From Rhodobacteraceae bacterium HLUCCA08 (GTDB lineage Bacteria; Pseudomonadota; Alphaproteobacteria; Rhodobacterales; Rhodobacteraceae): a DNA stretch of 64,000 nt. A program made the translations under genes and the position numbers. Positions 43,005-50,659 of this stretch are shown here, in pieces. Within the stretch, counting starts at the first letter, position 1. The number at the start of each line of letters is the position of its first letter. The stretch lies in assembly GCA_001314655.1 (NCBI GenBank), contig LJSF01000016.1, forward strand, positions 281,131 to 345,130, written 5' to 3'. The notes under the pieces are model-generated. The model searched no databases and was not told the DNA's origin. It saw only the letters and a program-made list of their open reading frames with translations.

Positions 43005-43388
43005 CTATTGCCTCCCGATACTGGCGCGCAGGATCGTCATCGTGTGCCGATAGACGGCCAGGGCGCGGCTGTGCTGGCGTTGGTTGTCGACGGCGCGGAC
43101 CATTTCGCGTTCCAGCGATACGGTATTGCCGTTCGGTTTCGCCTCGCCCTCGGCCGGGGTGATCCGGGCGCCGCCGATCGTGTCGGGGCCTGTGACATGG
43201 CCGGGACGCGTCGTGCGCATCGGCGTGGCAGGGGATTGGCGATAGACCTCCTTGAACGGGGTCATCTGCAGGGCGCGGTAGCCCGGCGTATCGGCATTGG
43301 CAAGGTTCCGGGCGGTCACCGCCTGGGCGGCGCCTGCGTGGCGGGACATCTCGCCCGCGACCCGGAACAGATCCAGGGATTGGTACAT
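43005..43388 (-). CDS. flgB: Flagellar proximal rod protein FlgB
   Basis: A 127-residue rod protein. LFRVAGEMSRHAGAAQAVTA with RNLANADTPGYRALQMTPFK is the N-terminal axial motif, and GNTVSLEREMVRAVDNQRQH with SRALAVYRHTMTILRA is the C-terminal one. I chose ATG 43388 over the longer frame to 43415 because MYQSLDLF fits family starts and GAGGGAG lies upstream. It heads the long minus-strand operon ending at the second fliL and is divergent from fliI across 91 bases. Confidence 0.93.
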   Translation of the reverse strand: MYQSLDLFRVAGEMSRHAGAAQAVTARNLANADTPGYRALQMTPFKEVYRQSPATPMRTTRPGHVTGPDTIGGARITPAEGEAKPNGNTVSLEREMVRAVDNQRQHSRALAVYRHTMTILRASIGRQ

Positions 43389-43411
43389 CGGGGATTCTCC
43401 CTCGAGCGGCT

Positions 43412-43426
43412 TCAACCTTGGATTAA
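43412..43426 (-). promoter_or_regulatory. Degenerate CtrA-like site between flgB and fliI
   Basis: On the minus strand TTAA (43426-43423), seven bases, TTGA (43415-43412). It is 24 bases from the flgB start and 54 from the fliI start, so by distance it better suits fliI. Seven of eight half-site bases match. Confidence 0.4.
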
Positions 43427-43479
43427 GGCTGATTCCCTAAGGATTGGTTTGCGATGAACTTGAATCGAGGCCGACAGAC

Positions 43480-44811
43480 ATGGACGATCAGCTTGACTAC
43501 CTTCTTGCGCCGATCCGGGCGATCCGGCCCTGGGCCCCGGTGGCGCGCGTCACCGATGTGGCCGGCGCGACGATACGCGTGCGCGGGGTGTCCGGCATGG
43601 CCGGCCTTGGCGACCAGATGACCCTGTTGCGCACCGGCCTGAGGGCAGAGATCGTGCGGCTGGATGATCGAACCGTCGATCTGCTGCCCGAGGGGCCGGC
43701 GACGGGCGTTGCCCTGGGCGATATCGCGCGGCTAGATCCGCCGCGGCCTTTCGCGCCGCATGACGGATGGATCGGGCGTGTGGTCGACCCCGATGGCCGC
43801 CCGCTGGACGGGGTGCCGCTCTTGCCCGGGTCCGTTCCGCGCGCGGTCGAGGCGCCGCCGCCTCCGGCCCATGCGCGCCGCCACATGGGCGAACGGTTGT
43901 CGACCGGCATGTGCGTGTTCAACACCTTGCTGCCCCTGGCCCGCGGTCAGCGGATGGGGCTGTTCGCCGGGTCGGGCGTGGGCAAATCGACCCTGCTGGC
44001 GACCCTGGCCTCGCGGGTTGATGCGGATGTGATCGTGATCGGCCTTGTCGGCGAACGCGGGCGGGAATTGCGGCATTTCGTCGACAAGGTCCTGGGGACG
44101 GAGGGGATGAAGCGCTCGGTCGTCGTCGCCGCGACGTCCGACCGCGCGCCCCAGGTGCGCCGGCGGTGTGCCGCGGCGGCCACCGCGGTGGCCGAACATT
44201 TTCGGGATGCGGGGCGGCAGGTCCTGTTGCTGATCGACAGTGTGACCCGGTTCGCCGAGGCCCATCGCGAGGTCGCGACGGCGGCCGGTGAAGCGGCGAC
44301 CTTGCGGGGGTTCCCCCCCTCGACCGCCGGCGCCATCGCCGCACTTTGCGAACGGGCCGGCCCCGGCACGGGCGAGACCGGCGATATCACCGCGATCTAT
44401 TCGGTGCTTGTGGCCGGCTCCGACATGGAGGAACCGGTGGCCGACATGCTGCGCGGGGTCCTGGATGGCCATGTCGTCCTGGATCGCGAGATCGCAGAAC
44501 GGGGCCGGTTTCCGGCGGTGGACCTGGTGCGGTCGGTGTCGCGCTCTTTGCCCGATTGCGCCAGCCCGACGGAAAACGGCCTGATCCAGCAGGCGCGCCA
44601 GCACCTTGGCACCCATGCCCGGGCGGAACTGATGATCCGCTCGGGCCTTTATGCCAAGGGGTCGGACCCGGCCGTCGACGCGGCAATCGCCTGCTACGGC
44701 GCGCTGGACGCGTTCCTGGCCCGGACCGAGGCCCACGGGGTCGACAATTCCTTCGAAATGCTGCGCCGGATCCTGGCGACAGCCAAACCGGCCGGAGGCG
44801 AGCGACAATAG
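43480..44811 (+). CDS. fliI: Flagellum-specific export ATPase FliI
   Basis: A 443-residue cytosolic ATPase that energises flagellar export. The N-terminal beta domain (1-90) is followed by the Walker A loop GLFAGSGVGKSTLLATLA with Lys169, then VIGLVGERGRELRHFVDKVL, the Walker B region VLLLIDSVTRFAEAHREVAT, GFPPSTAGAIAALCERAG and GHVVLDREIAERGRFPAVDL, all in FliI/F1-beta order. ATG 43480 follows GAGG, and a longer frame to 43444 lacks support. It stands alone on the plus strand, divergent from flgB, and faces the convergent DUF1217 gene. Confidence 0.96.
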   Translation: MDDQLDYLLAPIRAIRPWAPVARVTDVAGATIRVRGVSGMAGLGDQMTLLRTGLRAEIVRLDDRTVDLLPEGPATGVALGDIARLDPPRPFAPHDGWIGRVVDPDGRPLDGVPLLPGSVPRAVEAPPPPAHARRHMGERLSTGMCVFNTLLPLARGQRMGLFAGSGVGKSTLLATLASRVDADVIVIGLVGERGRELRHFVDKVLGTEGMKRSVVVAATSDRAPQVRRRCAAAATAVAEHFRDAGRQVLLLIDSVTRFAEAHREVATAAGEAATLRGFPPSTAGAIAALCERAGPGTGETGDITAIYSVLVAGSDMEEPVADMLRGVLDGHVVLDREIAERGRFPAVDLVRSVSRSLPDCASPTENGLIQQARQHLGTHARAELMIRSGLYAKGSDPAVDAAIACYGALDAFLARTEAHGVDNSFEMLRRILATAKPAGGERQ

Positions 44812-44820
44812 GCGCCCGTC

Positions 44821-45615
44821 TCAGGCGATGTTCTGCAACAGGGTCAACGCGACCTGGGCGCCGCTGGTGGTCGAAATCGCCGCGGCCTCGGACCGGACAA
44901 GGAACAGCCGGATCAGCTTTTCGTGGTTCTCGTCGGTCAGCATCTCGGCCGGGTCGGAACTGCCGAACAGGCGCTCGGCACGGTCGGTGAACTGCTCCAG
45001 CTGCTGGTCGATGTCCAGCGCACCGATCCGCGATGAAAATCCCATCGCGGTTTCGATCACCTGGCGCAGCGGCGCATTGCCCATGATGCTGAACCAGCGC
45101 GCATCCGTGCCGTCGACGTCCCTGGCGACATCCTCCAGCGACTGGCGCGCATTCATCGCCAGTCGCATCGTGTTGTCCTGGTTCCCCACGGCGCGCTCGA
45201 ACTGGCGCGCCTCGTAGCGGGTGATCACGTCCTCCATCGCCGTGGACAACCCGGTGAATGGGCCGCCCAACTCACCAAAGCCGAATGTCTTGGCCATCGC
45301 CTTGTAGCGATTGTCGGTCAACCGGTTGGCCAGGGCCGAGGGATCGCTCGACGGACTGTCGAGGATCTGGCGGATGAAGGCCTTGGCGTCGATGTCGTCG
45401 TCCAGGCCGAATGCCCCCAGGGCGACTTCGCGCAGCTGGCGGTTCTCGACCAGCTGTTCGGCGGTTCGGATCTGGCCGATCTGTTCGCGAAACGTTTCGG
45501 TCGCGCGTTTGACGACGACGCTGTTGGAAAACGCTTCCTGCTGGGCCGGCAAGGTTCGTTGCAGGAACTGCCAACCGGTCAGGCCAGACAGCGGGATGAT
45601 CGGTTGAAAGCTCAT
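44821..45615 (-). CDS. DUF1217 flagellar-associated protein
   Basis: A 264-residue helical soluble protein. FQPIIPLSGLTGWQFLQRTL, LVENRQLREVALGAFGLDDD, FIRQILDSPSSDPSALANRL and YKAMAKTFGFGE followed by ITRYEARQFERAVGNQDNTM match DUF1217, a family restricted to alphaproteobacterial flagellar clusters. The start of the repeat-like block resembles axial-protein ends, but no NxANxxTxGY motif is present. The ATG overlaps the flbT stop by four bases (45612-45615), so it is the last gene of the flaF-flbT-DUF1217 unit. Its biochemical role is not known to me. Confidence 0.85.
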   Translation of the reverse strand: MSFQPIIPLSGLTGWQFLQRTLPAQQEAFSNSVVVKRATETFREQIGQIRTAEQLVENRQLREVALGAFGLDDDIDAKAFIRQILDSPSSDPSALANRLTDNRYKAMAKTFGFGELGGPFTGLSTAMEDVITRYEARQFERAVGNQDNTMRLAMNARQSLEDVARDVDGTDARWFSIMGNAPLRQVIETAMGFSSRIGALDIDQQLEQFTDRAERLFGSSDPAEMLTDENHEKLIRLFLVRSEAAAISTTSGAQVALTLLQNIA

Positions 45616-46022
45616 GACGGGCGTGGTCTGCTGTCCAGCAGCCGGTCCTCGCGCGGGATCAGGGCGCGCAGGCGCTTCAGCGCCCGGTAGAATTCGCCCT
45701 CCAGCACGGCTTCCGTCGCGGCGGTCAATTGGGTGCGACTGTCCGGGTCGGTCAGGACCTGGCTCAATTGTTCGATGCCGCGCAGGATCTGGTGGCGTGC
45801 CTCATCTTCGGCCGCATCGCCGGACAGGACCAGCTGGGCGATGTAGCAGACACGGCGCACCGGCGTCTTGACCTCGTCCGGGCGGATCGCGTCGCGCAGG
45901 CGCAGGATGTTGGCATTGGGCGTCAGGATCGAAAGGCGCGACCGGCGGTCGCCGTTCTCGATCACCGCGCCATTGACCAGGACCCGTTCCTTGGGTCCCA
46001 GTTTCAGGACCAGACCGGACAT
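45612..46022 (-). CDS. flbT: Flagellin synthesis repressor FlbT
   Basis: A 136-residue post-transcriptional regulator of flagellin. SGLVLKLGPKERVLVNGAVI, ENGDRRSRLSILTPNANILR and VYIAQLVLSGD-like (CYIAQLVLSGDAAEDEARHQ) are characteristic of FlbT. In Caulobacter it binds flagellin mRNA leaders and destabilises them. The ATG at 46022 overlaps the flaF stop (TGATG) and follows a GTG at 46025, the less likely start. Flagellin, the expected target, lies directly upstream beyond flaF. Confidence 0.93.
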   Translation of the reverse strand: MSGLVLKLGPKERVLVNGAVIENGDRRSRLSILTPNANILRLRDAIRPDEVKTPVRRVCYIAQLVLSGDAAEDEARHQILRGIEQLSQVLTDPDSRTQLTAATEAVLEGEFYRALKRLRALIPREDRLLDSRPRPS

Positions 46023-46396
46023 CACCGCCCCCCTTGCTGGCTGAGCCCGCGCATGACGGCGGTATTGATGTCGATCAGCGGGCCGACCTCGGCCTTGCGC
46101 GACAGCACCGCGCGGCTGTGGTGTTCGACGAATTCCGACAGGTAGAACAGGCGGGCCCGCAGATCCGCGGGCAGGGCATTGTCGCGGTCGGCGACCGACG
46201 CGGCGAGGTGGGTCCAGACCCGGCGGTTCTGGTGCAGGGCGGCGACAAGCTGGGGAAAGCTGTTTGGCAGATCGGCGGCAGCACGGCTGAGTTGCGCGAT
46301 CGAGCGCTGCAGCAGTTCGGTCTCGGTTTCGCGTCCGGTTCGGGTGGCCGACTTCGTCGGCGCATAGGCCTGTTGGGCTTGCATCAGGGCGTTCAC
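46022..46396 (-). CDS. flaF: Flagellin activator FlaF
   Basis: A 124-residue cytosolic protein required for flagellin production in alphaproteobacteria. The N-terminal AQQAYAPTKSATRTGRETET with ELLQRSIAQLSRA, the central ALHQNRRVWTHLAASVADRD and the C-terminal LRARLFYLSEFVEHHSRAVL match FlaF throughout. The start is GTG at 46396, seven bases after AAGGA; an inner ATG is four codons later. It lies 98 bases downstream of the flagellin stop, past two stem-loops, and is coupled to flbT. Confidence 0.93.
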   Translation of the reverse strand: MNALMQAQQAYAPTKSATRTGRETETELLQRSIAQLSRAAADLPNSFPQLVAALHQNRRVWTHLAASVADRDNALPADLRARLFYLSEFVEHHSRAVLSRKAEVGPLIDINTAVMRGLSQQGGR

Positions 46397-46430
46397 GGTG
46401 ATGTCCTTTCGGGACGATACGGGAATGCTG

Positions 46431-46479
46431 GCGCGGCTTTGCCGCGCGGCGGGGAGGAGGGGCCGGTTTCGGCCCCTCC
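46431..46479 (-). terminator. Two stem-loops after the flagellin gene
   Basis: On the minus strand after the flagellin stop, GGAGGGGCC pairs with GGCCCCTCC (46456-46479, nine pairs, loop of six). A second stem, GCGCGGC with GCCGCGC (46431-46447, seven pairs, loop of three), follows. Neither has a T-tract, so they may end or protect the flagellin transcript rather than be a classical terminator. Confidence 0.5.
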
Positions 46480-46494
46480 GTCAGGCGGATGCCC

Positions 46495-47724
46495 TTACCG
46501 GAACAGCGACAGGATCGACTGCGGCGCCTGGTTGGCGATCGACAGCGCCTGGGTGCCCAGCTGCTGCTGGACCTGCAGGGCCTGCAGACGGGCCGAAGCC
46601 TCTTCCATGTCGGCGTCGACCATGGCGCCGATACCCGATTTCAGCGAGTCCGTCAGGTTCGAGATGAAATCGGCCTGGGTCGCGATGCGGCCCTCGACCG
46701 ACCCGAAGGCGGCGGAAGCGGTGATCGCGGTGTCGATCAGGGTCTCGATCGAACCCAGCGCGGCTTGCGCCCCGACATCATTCGACACGTTGATCGCAGA
46801 CAGGGCGCCCAGACCGCCGGCGTTGGCGTTGTTGAACTGACCGCTGATCGCGATACCGTCGGTGGTGTCTTCGTTGGTGATCACCAGACGGCCGGGATTG
46901 GCGGCGTCGTAATCGACCGACACATTGGCCCCCGACGACTCGATCGCAGCCTTCACGCCAACGGCGATGACATCCTCGGTCGAGGTCGCATCCACATCGG
47001 CCTGGGTGATCGAGTAGGAGACATCGAAATCGCCGATCCGCAGGTTCACGCTGTCGCCGGCGCTGTAACCGGCATTGGCCAGGGTATCGAATTCGATCTG
47101 GCCGTTGTCGTCGGTTCCGCCATTGGCATCGAGCGAAAAGCCGAAGCGGTCCTGCCCGTCGGCGGCGACGCCGTCGGTGTTGGCCGCCGTGAATCCGGCG
47201 ATCGCCGTGTAGCCGCCGGTGGACAGGTTCTGCCCGGTCACCGTGATCGACGACGCGGTGACGTTGCCGCTGTTGTCGCGATCCAGCGAGGCCAGCACAC
47301 TGGCCGAGGCGGTGTTGCCGTCGACGAGGTTCAGGCCGTTGAACTGCGCGGCGCTGACGACCGAGTTGATCTGGTTGCGCAGGGCGGTGACGTCGTCGTT
47401 GATCTTGCCCCGGTCGACGTTGTCTTCCTGGGCGGCGACGATCTTGCCCTTCATCTGGTTCAGAAGATCGGTGATGGTTTCCGACGCCTGGCGGGCGACG
47501 GCGACGGTCGATTCACCCAGGGACAGGCTGTCGGAGATCGCCTTGAAGCCCTTGACGTCGGACTCCATGACCTTGGAAATCGCCCAGACGGCCGAATTGT
47601 CCTTGGCCGAGCCGATGGCCTTGCCGGTCGAGATCTTCGACTGGACATCGGTGAGCGACTTGTTGATGCCCTTGAGGGTTTGCAGCGCCACCATGGCGCC
47701 GTTGTTGGTCAGAATGCTGGACAT
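46495..47724 (-). CDS. Flagellin
   Basis: The 409-residue filament subunit. The N-terminal D0/D1 helices read SSILTNNGAMVALQTLKGIN, KSLTDVQSKISTGKAIGSAK and AAQFNGLNLVDG. The C-terminal D1/D0 helices read GSVEGRIATQADFISNLTDS, LKSGIGAMVDADMEEASARL and QALQVQQQLGTQALSIANQA. The middle (about 145-330) is variable, rich in Asp/Asn/Ser/Thr/Gly and plausible as a glycosylated surface. I chose ATG 47724, after an AGGACC-like region; a longer frame to 47862 is untranslated leader. It is the only flagellin in the window, and flaF-flbT follow. Confidence 0.96.
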   Translation of the reverse strand: MSSILTNNGAMVALQTLKGINKSLTDVQSKISTGKAIGSAKDNSAVWAISKVMESDVKGFKAISDSLSLGESTVAVARQASETITDLLNQMKGKIVAAQEDNVDRGKINDDVTALRNQINSVVSAAQFNGLNLVDGNTASASVLASLDRDNSGNVTASSITVTGQNLSTGGYTAIAGFTAANTDGVAADGQDRFGFSLDANGGTDDNGQIEFDTLANAGYSAGDSVNLRIGDFDVSYSITQADVDATSTEDVIAVGVKAAIESSGANVSVDYDAANPGRLVITNEDTTDGIAISGQFNNANAGGLGALSAINVSNDVGAQAALGSIETLIDTAITASAAFGSVEGRIATQADFISNLTDSLKSGIGAMVDADMEEASARLQALQVQQQLGTQALSIANQAPQSILSLFR

Positions 47725-47875
47725 GCGTTTGGTCCTGTTTTGCGGGCGCCTTTGACGCCACGATTTCGTCAGCCCCGGGGTCGGGGCGGTTCGGACACGT
47801 CGTTCTGACGGTTGCTTGGCCCTCGGCCAGCGCCAGTCCCTTTCGGGATGCAGGGGCAACATGTGACCGGCCGAC
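47725..47875 (-). promoter_or_regulatory. Flagellin leader region (possible FlbT/FlaF target)
   Basis: About 150 bases lie between the CtrA-like site and the flagellin ATG, more than elsewhere in the cluster. The inner part can form G/C-rich stems (CCCCGACCCCGGGG at about 47774-47787). Flagellin leaders are the known site of FlbT action, so this is a candidate; no exact motif is seen. Confidence 0.35.
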
Positions 47876-47890
47876 CTAACCGGGGCTTAA
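47876..47890 (-). promoter_or_regulatory. CtrA-like site upstream of flagellin
   Basis: On the minus strand TTAA (47890-47887), seven bases, TTAG (47879-47876), with the direct-repeat orientation on the coding strand as at motB, flgE and fliL. It starts 152 bases upstream of the flagellin ATG. Confidence 0.6.
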
Positions 47891-47942
47891 CGCCAAGCGG
47901 GCGATTTCGTGGCGATTGCCGCAAATTCAAGGTAAATCCCGC

Positions 47943-48290
47943 TCACGACCGCTTGGTATGGCGCGGGGTGTCGGTGCGGATCGTGGACCCCTTGCCATCG
48001 CGGCCATAGGTCTGCAGCGCATTGCGCGCCTCGGCCTGCTGGCGCAGCCTGTCGCCGGCCTCCCGGACCCCGTCGACGGCCCGCGCCAACAGCCGCTCAT
48101 TGCGGTTCAATGCGGCGGCGAGGGCCTTCAACTGCGCCGTGCCATCCGCGCCCAGGGCCTCCAGCCGGTCGCCAAGTTCGAGCTTCTCGGCCGCAAGGTC
48201 CGACAGGCTTGCATAGTCTCCGGACAACAGGGCGTCGCGTTCCCGGGCGATGATCCGTTCGATACGGTCGACCAGTCTACTCTGGGACAT
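47943..48290 (-). CDS. flgN: FlgN-like export chaperone
   Basis: A 115-residue helical protein: SRLVDRIERIIARERDALLS, GDYASLSDLAAEKLELGDRL and NRNERLLARAVDGVREAGDR. The pattern and length fit FlgN, the chaperone for hook-associated proteins FlgK and FlgL, though the family is weakly conserved. ATG 48290 overlaps the end of the flgJ gene by 14 bases. It is followed by the flagellin leader region. Confidence 0.75.
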   Translation of the reverse strand: MSQSRLVDRIERIIARERDALLSGDYASLSDLAAEKLELGDRLEALGADGTAQLKALAAALNRNERLLARAVDGVREAGDRLRQQAEARNALQTYGRDGKGSTIRTDTPRHTKRS

Positions 48291-48576
48291 CACCACGCTC
48301 CTGCATCGCCGCATAGATCGATTCGGCCAGCCCGATACCACCGGCGGCGACGATCCGTTCGGCCTGGGCCTGCAACAGATAGGGGGCGAAGGCATCCTGG
48401 CCGGCGCCGCTGCCCATGCCGCCCGGCGCCGCATCGACACCGGCGGATTTCAGCATTTCGGCCAGGAAACTCGCCTCGAGCGCCTGGGCCGCACCCCAAA
48501 GCCGCGGGTCGCGCGGCGGCGTTCCCGGGCCGTGCGGGGTCGGGGCCGCCGCAATGGGGGTCATCGGGTCGATCAT
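48277..48576 (-). CDS. flgJ: FlgJ-like rod-binding protein
   Basis: A 99-residue protein matching only the N-terminal rod-cap domain of FlgJ: AAQALEASFLAEMLKSAGVD, DAFAPYLLQAQAERIVAAGG then IGLAESIYAAM. The muramidase domain of enteric FlgJ is missing, as usual in alphaproteobacteria. ATG 48576 follows GGAGTTG; a longer frame to 48876 is antisense to fliK and was rejected. It is divergent from fliK across about 110 bases and coupled to flgN by a 14-base overlap. Confidence 0.8.
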   Translation of the reverse strand: MIDPMTPIAAAPTPHGPGTPPRDPRLWGAAQALEASFLAEMLKSAGVDAAPGGMGSGAGQDAFAPYLLQAQAERIVAAGGIGLAESIYAAMQERGDVPE

Positions 48577-48622
48577 GGACAACTCCAGTTTGAACGATTT
48601 CCGGCAGGCTTCGCCGATCGCG

Positions 48623-48637
48623 GTAAAGATTGAGTAA
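48623..48637 (+). promoter_or_regulatory. Degenerate CtrA-like site between flgJ and fliK
   Basis: GTAA (48623-48626), seven bases, GTAA (48634-48637), 49 bases before the fliK ATG, in the divergent gap. Three of four bases match in each half with correct spacing; weaker than the four main sites. Confidence 0.35.
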
Positions 48638-48685
48638 GCACTGGGGCGTATTCCGAAGCCGAACCTCATGAGGATCGGAGAACCG

Positions 48686-49981
48686 ATGCAACCGATTATC
48701 CCCAACGAGCTTGCGACGCTCTTCGCGGCCGTCCCCGGCGGCAAGGCCCTGGGCGAAGAGGGGTCCGCGACGGCGTTCGCCGCGTTTGTCGCGGACCGCT
48801 CGGGCGGCGAAGAATCCCCGTTGTTGTGGCAGGTGCTGGCCGCCGCCGGCGCAGCGGAAGGCGCGTCCGACCCCAAGGTAGACCCCGCCGAAATTCAGGC
48901 GGATGCGGGCGCGGACCCCGATCCGCCCGCGCAGGCCGCCGACATGGACGCGGCAGATGTCACGCTGCGCCCGGACATCGCGATTGCGGAGCCGGACAAG
49001 GCGTCTGACCCGTCGTTGCGTGGCACCGAGGCTGTTCCTGCCGGGCAGGCCCTGCCGCCGGGCAGCGATCCTGACCTGGCCGCGACCGCGCAAGGGTTGG
49101 TCCTGCCCCGCCGCGGTCCGGTTTCCGAGCTTGCCATGGCCCCCGGCGCGACCACCGACCGGGGGGGACGGCGTGCCGAAGCGGCCGGCACGTCCAGTGG
49201 GCGGACGCCGTCGATCTCTGCCGAACCGCTGGCGCCCGGTGGCGACGGCCCGCCGGCCGCCCGCCTGTCCGAGGCCGCGCAGGCCGCGCGCGAAGCCCTG
49301 GTCGAGTTCGCCTCGACCCGCCGACAATCGCGCGAGCATGCCGCCGACGCCGCGGCCGCGGCCGAGCGACCCGCGCGTGCGCCGATGCAGACCGTTCCGG
49401 CCCAGATCATCCAGGCGTCGCTTCAACCGCTGACCCACGTGATCGCCGCCAACCTGGCACCGGACCCGCGCGATTCGACGCGATTCGGCCGCGATCGCGA
49501 CGCATTGTCCGAACTCGTCGCGGTCTCGGCGGGCGAGGCGCGCGCGGCACCGGCCGCGTCGGCCGGTGCGCCGGCCTTGCAATCCGCGCCGCAACAGCCG
49601 ATCGCCCAGCAGCTTGCCCTTGCCATTTCCCGCAGCGCCGGGGGCGAGACGGAAATCACGCTTCACCCCGAAGAGCTGGGCCGCGTCCGCTTGTCGGTAT
49701 CGGGCGGAGAAGGGGCCTTGACCCTGTCGATCATCGCCGACCGGCCCGAAACCGGCGACCTGATCCGGCGCCACCTTGACCAGCTCTCTGCCGAATTCCG
49801 CGATATGGGCTACGCCAATCTGAGCTTCAGTTTCGGGTCCGCGCCGCAGCAGGGACGGTCCGACACGCATCAGGACGCCGCCGACCCTGGCGTGACCGAC
49901 GACTGGATCGAACTGGAGCCGGTCTCGCGATCCGACGCCACCTCTGCCACCGCCGCCTCTGGCCTCGACCTTCGCCTTTAG
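48686..49981 (+). CDS. fliK: Flagellar hook-length control protein FliK
   Basis: A 431-residue ruler protein. The N-terminal three quarters are low-complexity, rich in Ala, Asp, Glu and Pro. The C-terminal domain (about 310-400) has QQLALAISRSAGGETEITLH, PEELGRVRLSVSGGEGALTL, SIIADRPETGDLIRRHLDQL and SAEFRDMGYANLSFSFG, the FliK switch signature. ATG 48686 follows GGAG with good spacing; a second ATG is six codons upstream at 48668. FliK is followed by flgD ten bases later. Confidence 0.9.
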   Translation: MQPIIPNELATLFAAVPGGKALGEEGSATAFAAFVADRSGGEESPLLWQVLAAAGAAEGASDPKVDPAEIQADAGADPDPPAQAADMDAADVTLRPDIAIAEPDKASDPSLRGTEAVPAGQALPPGSDPDLAATAQGLVLPRRGPVSELAMAPGATTDRGGRRAEAAGTSSGRTPSISAEPLAPGGDGPPAARLSEAAQAAREALVEFASTRRQSREHAADAAAAAERPARAPMQTVPAQIIQASLQPLTHVIAANLAPDPRDSTRFGRDRDALSELVAVSAGEARAAPAASAGAPALQSAPQQPIAQQLALAISRSAGGETEITLHPEELGRVRLSVSGGEGALTLSIIADRPETGDLIRRHLDQLSAEFRDMGYANLSFSFGSAPQQGRSDTHQDAADPGVTDDWIELEPVSRSDATSATAASGLDLRL

Positions 49982-49990
49982 GAGCCCAAG

Positions 49991-50659
49991 ATGGAACCCA
50001 CCGCCCTGACCCAGGCCGCGCCGTCACCGACGTCCCAGGCCGCACCGTCATCCCGCACCGTCATCAGTTCGGATTTCGAGACCTTCCTGAAGATGCTGAC
50101 CGTGCAGATGGAAAACCAGGACCCGCTCAATCCGGTCGAATCGACCGAATACGCGACCCAGCTGGCGACCTTTTCCAGCGTCGAACAGCAGGTCCTGACC
50201 AATGATCTTCTGCAGGCGATGATCGGCCAGATGGGGGTCGGTGGCATGGCCCAGATGGCCGGCTGGGTCGGGCGCGAGGCGCGCGCGGCCATGCCGGCCC
50301 GGTTCGACGGCGATCCAATCGCCCTGGCGCCGCAGCCCGAACCCCTGGCCGACCGGGCGGAAATCGTGGTGCGCGACGCCTTCGGCACCGAGCTGGAGCG
50401 GTTCGGCATCGACCCCGCCGCCGACACCGTCACCTGGAGCGGGACAGACTGGTCCGGCACCACCCGGCCCGATGGCATCTACAGCTTCACCACGATCAGC
50501 TACCAGGGCGACGAGGTGATCGCCGAGACCCCGACCGAGCTTTATGCCCGCGTGCAGGAGGTCCGGCTGCAGGACGGGGCCACCATGCTGATCCTCGATG
50601 GTGGCGTGGCCGTGCCGGCCGATGACGTCACCGCGCTGCGCAGCGCCGAGGCGCTATAG
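49991..50659 (+). CDS. flgD: Hook cap protein FlgD
   Basis: A 222-residue hook scaffold protein. The N-terminal FETFLKMLTVQMENQDPLNP with VESTEYATQLATFSSVEQQV is the core FlgD motif, and the C-terminal part is an immunoglobulin-like domain (AEIVVRDAFGTELERFGIDP, WSGTTRPDGIYSFTTISYQG). ATG 49991 has GGAG upstream. It is the right-hand end of the flagellar cluster. Its stop overlaps the convergent ubiB gene by six bases, so the flagellar block abuts ubiquinone genes with no gap. Confidence 0.93.
   Translation: MEPTALTQAAPSPTSQAAPSSRTVISSDFETFLKMLTVQMENQDPLNPVESTEYATQLATFSSVEQQVLTNDLLQAMIGQMGVGGMAQMAGWVGREARAAMPARFDGDPIALAPQPEPLADRAEIVVRDAFGTELERFGIDPAADTVTWSGTDWSGTTRPDGIYSFTTISYQGDEVIAETPTELYARVQEVRLQDGATMLILDGGVAVPADDVTALRSAEAL

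Noticed and set aside
48290-49870. Long minus-strand frame of 526 residues across fliK
   Set aside because: It is Arg/Gly-rich with no family signs and is antisense to fliK, whose C-terminal switch motif is clear; an effect of GC-rich codon positions.
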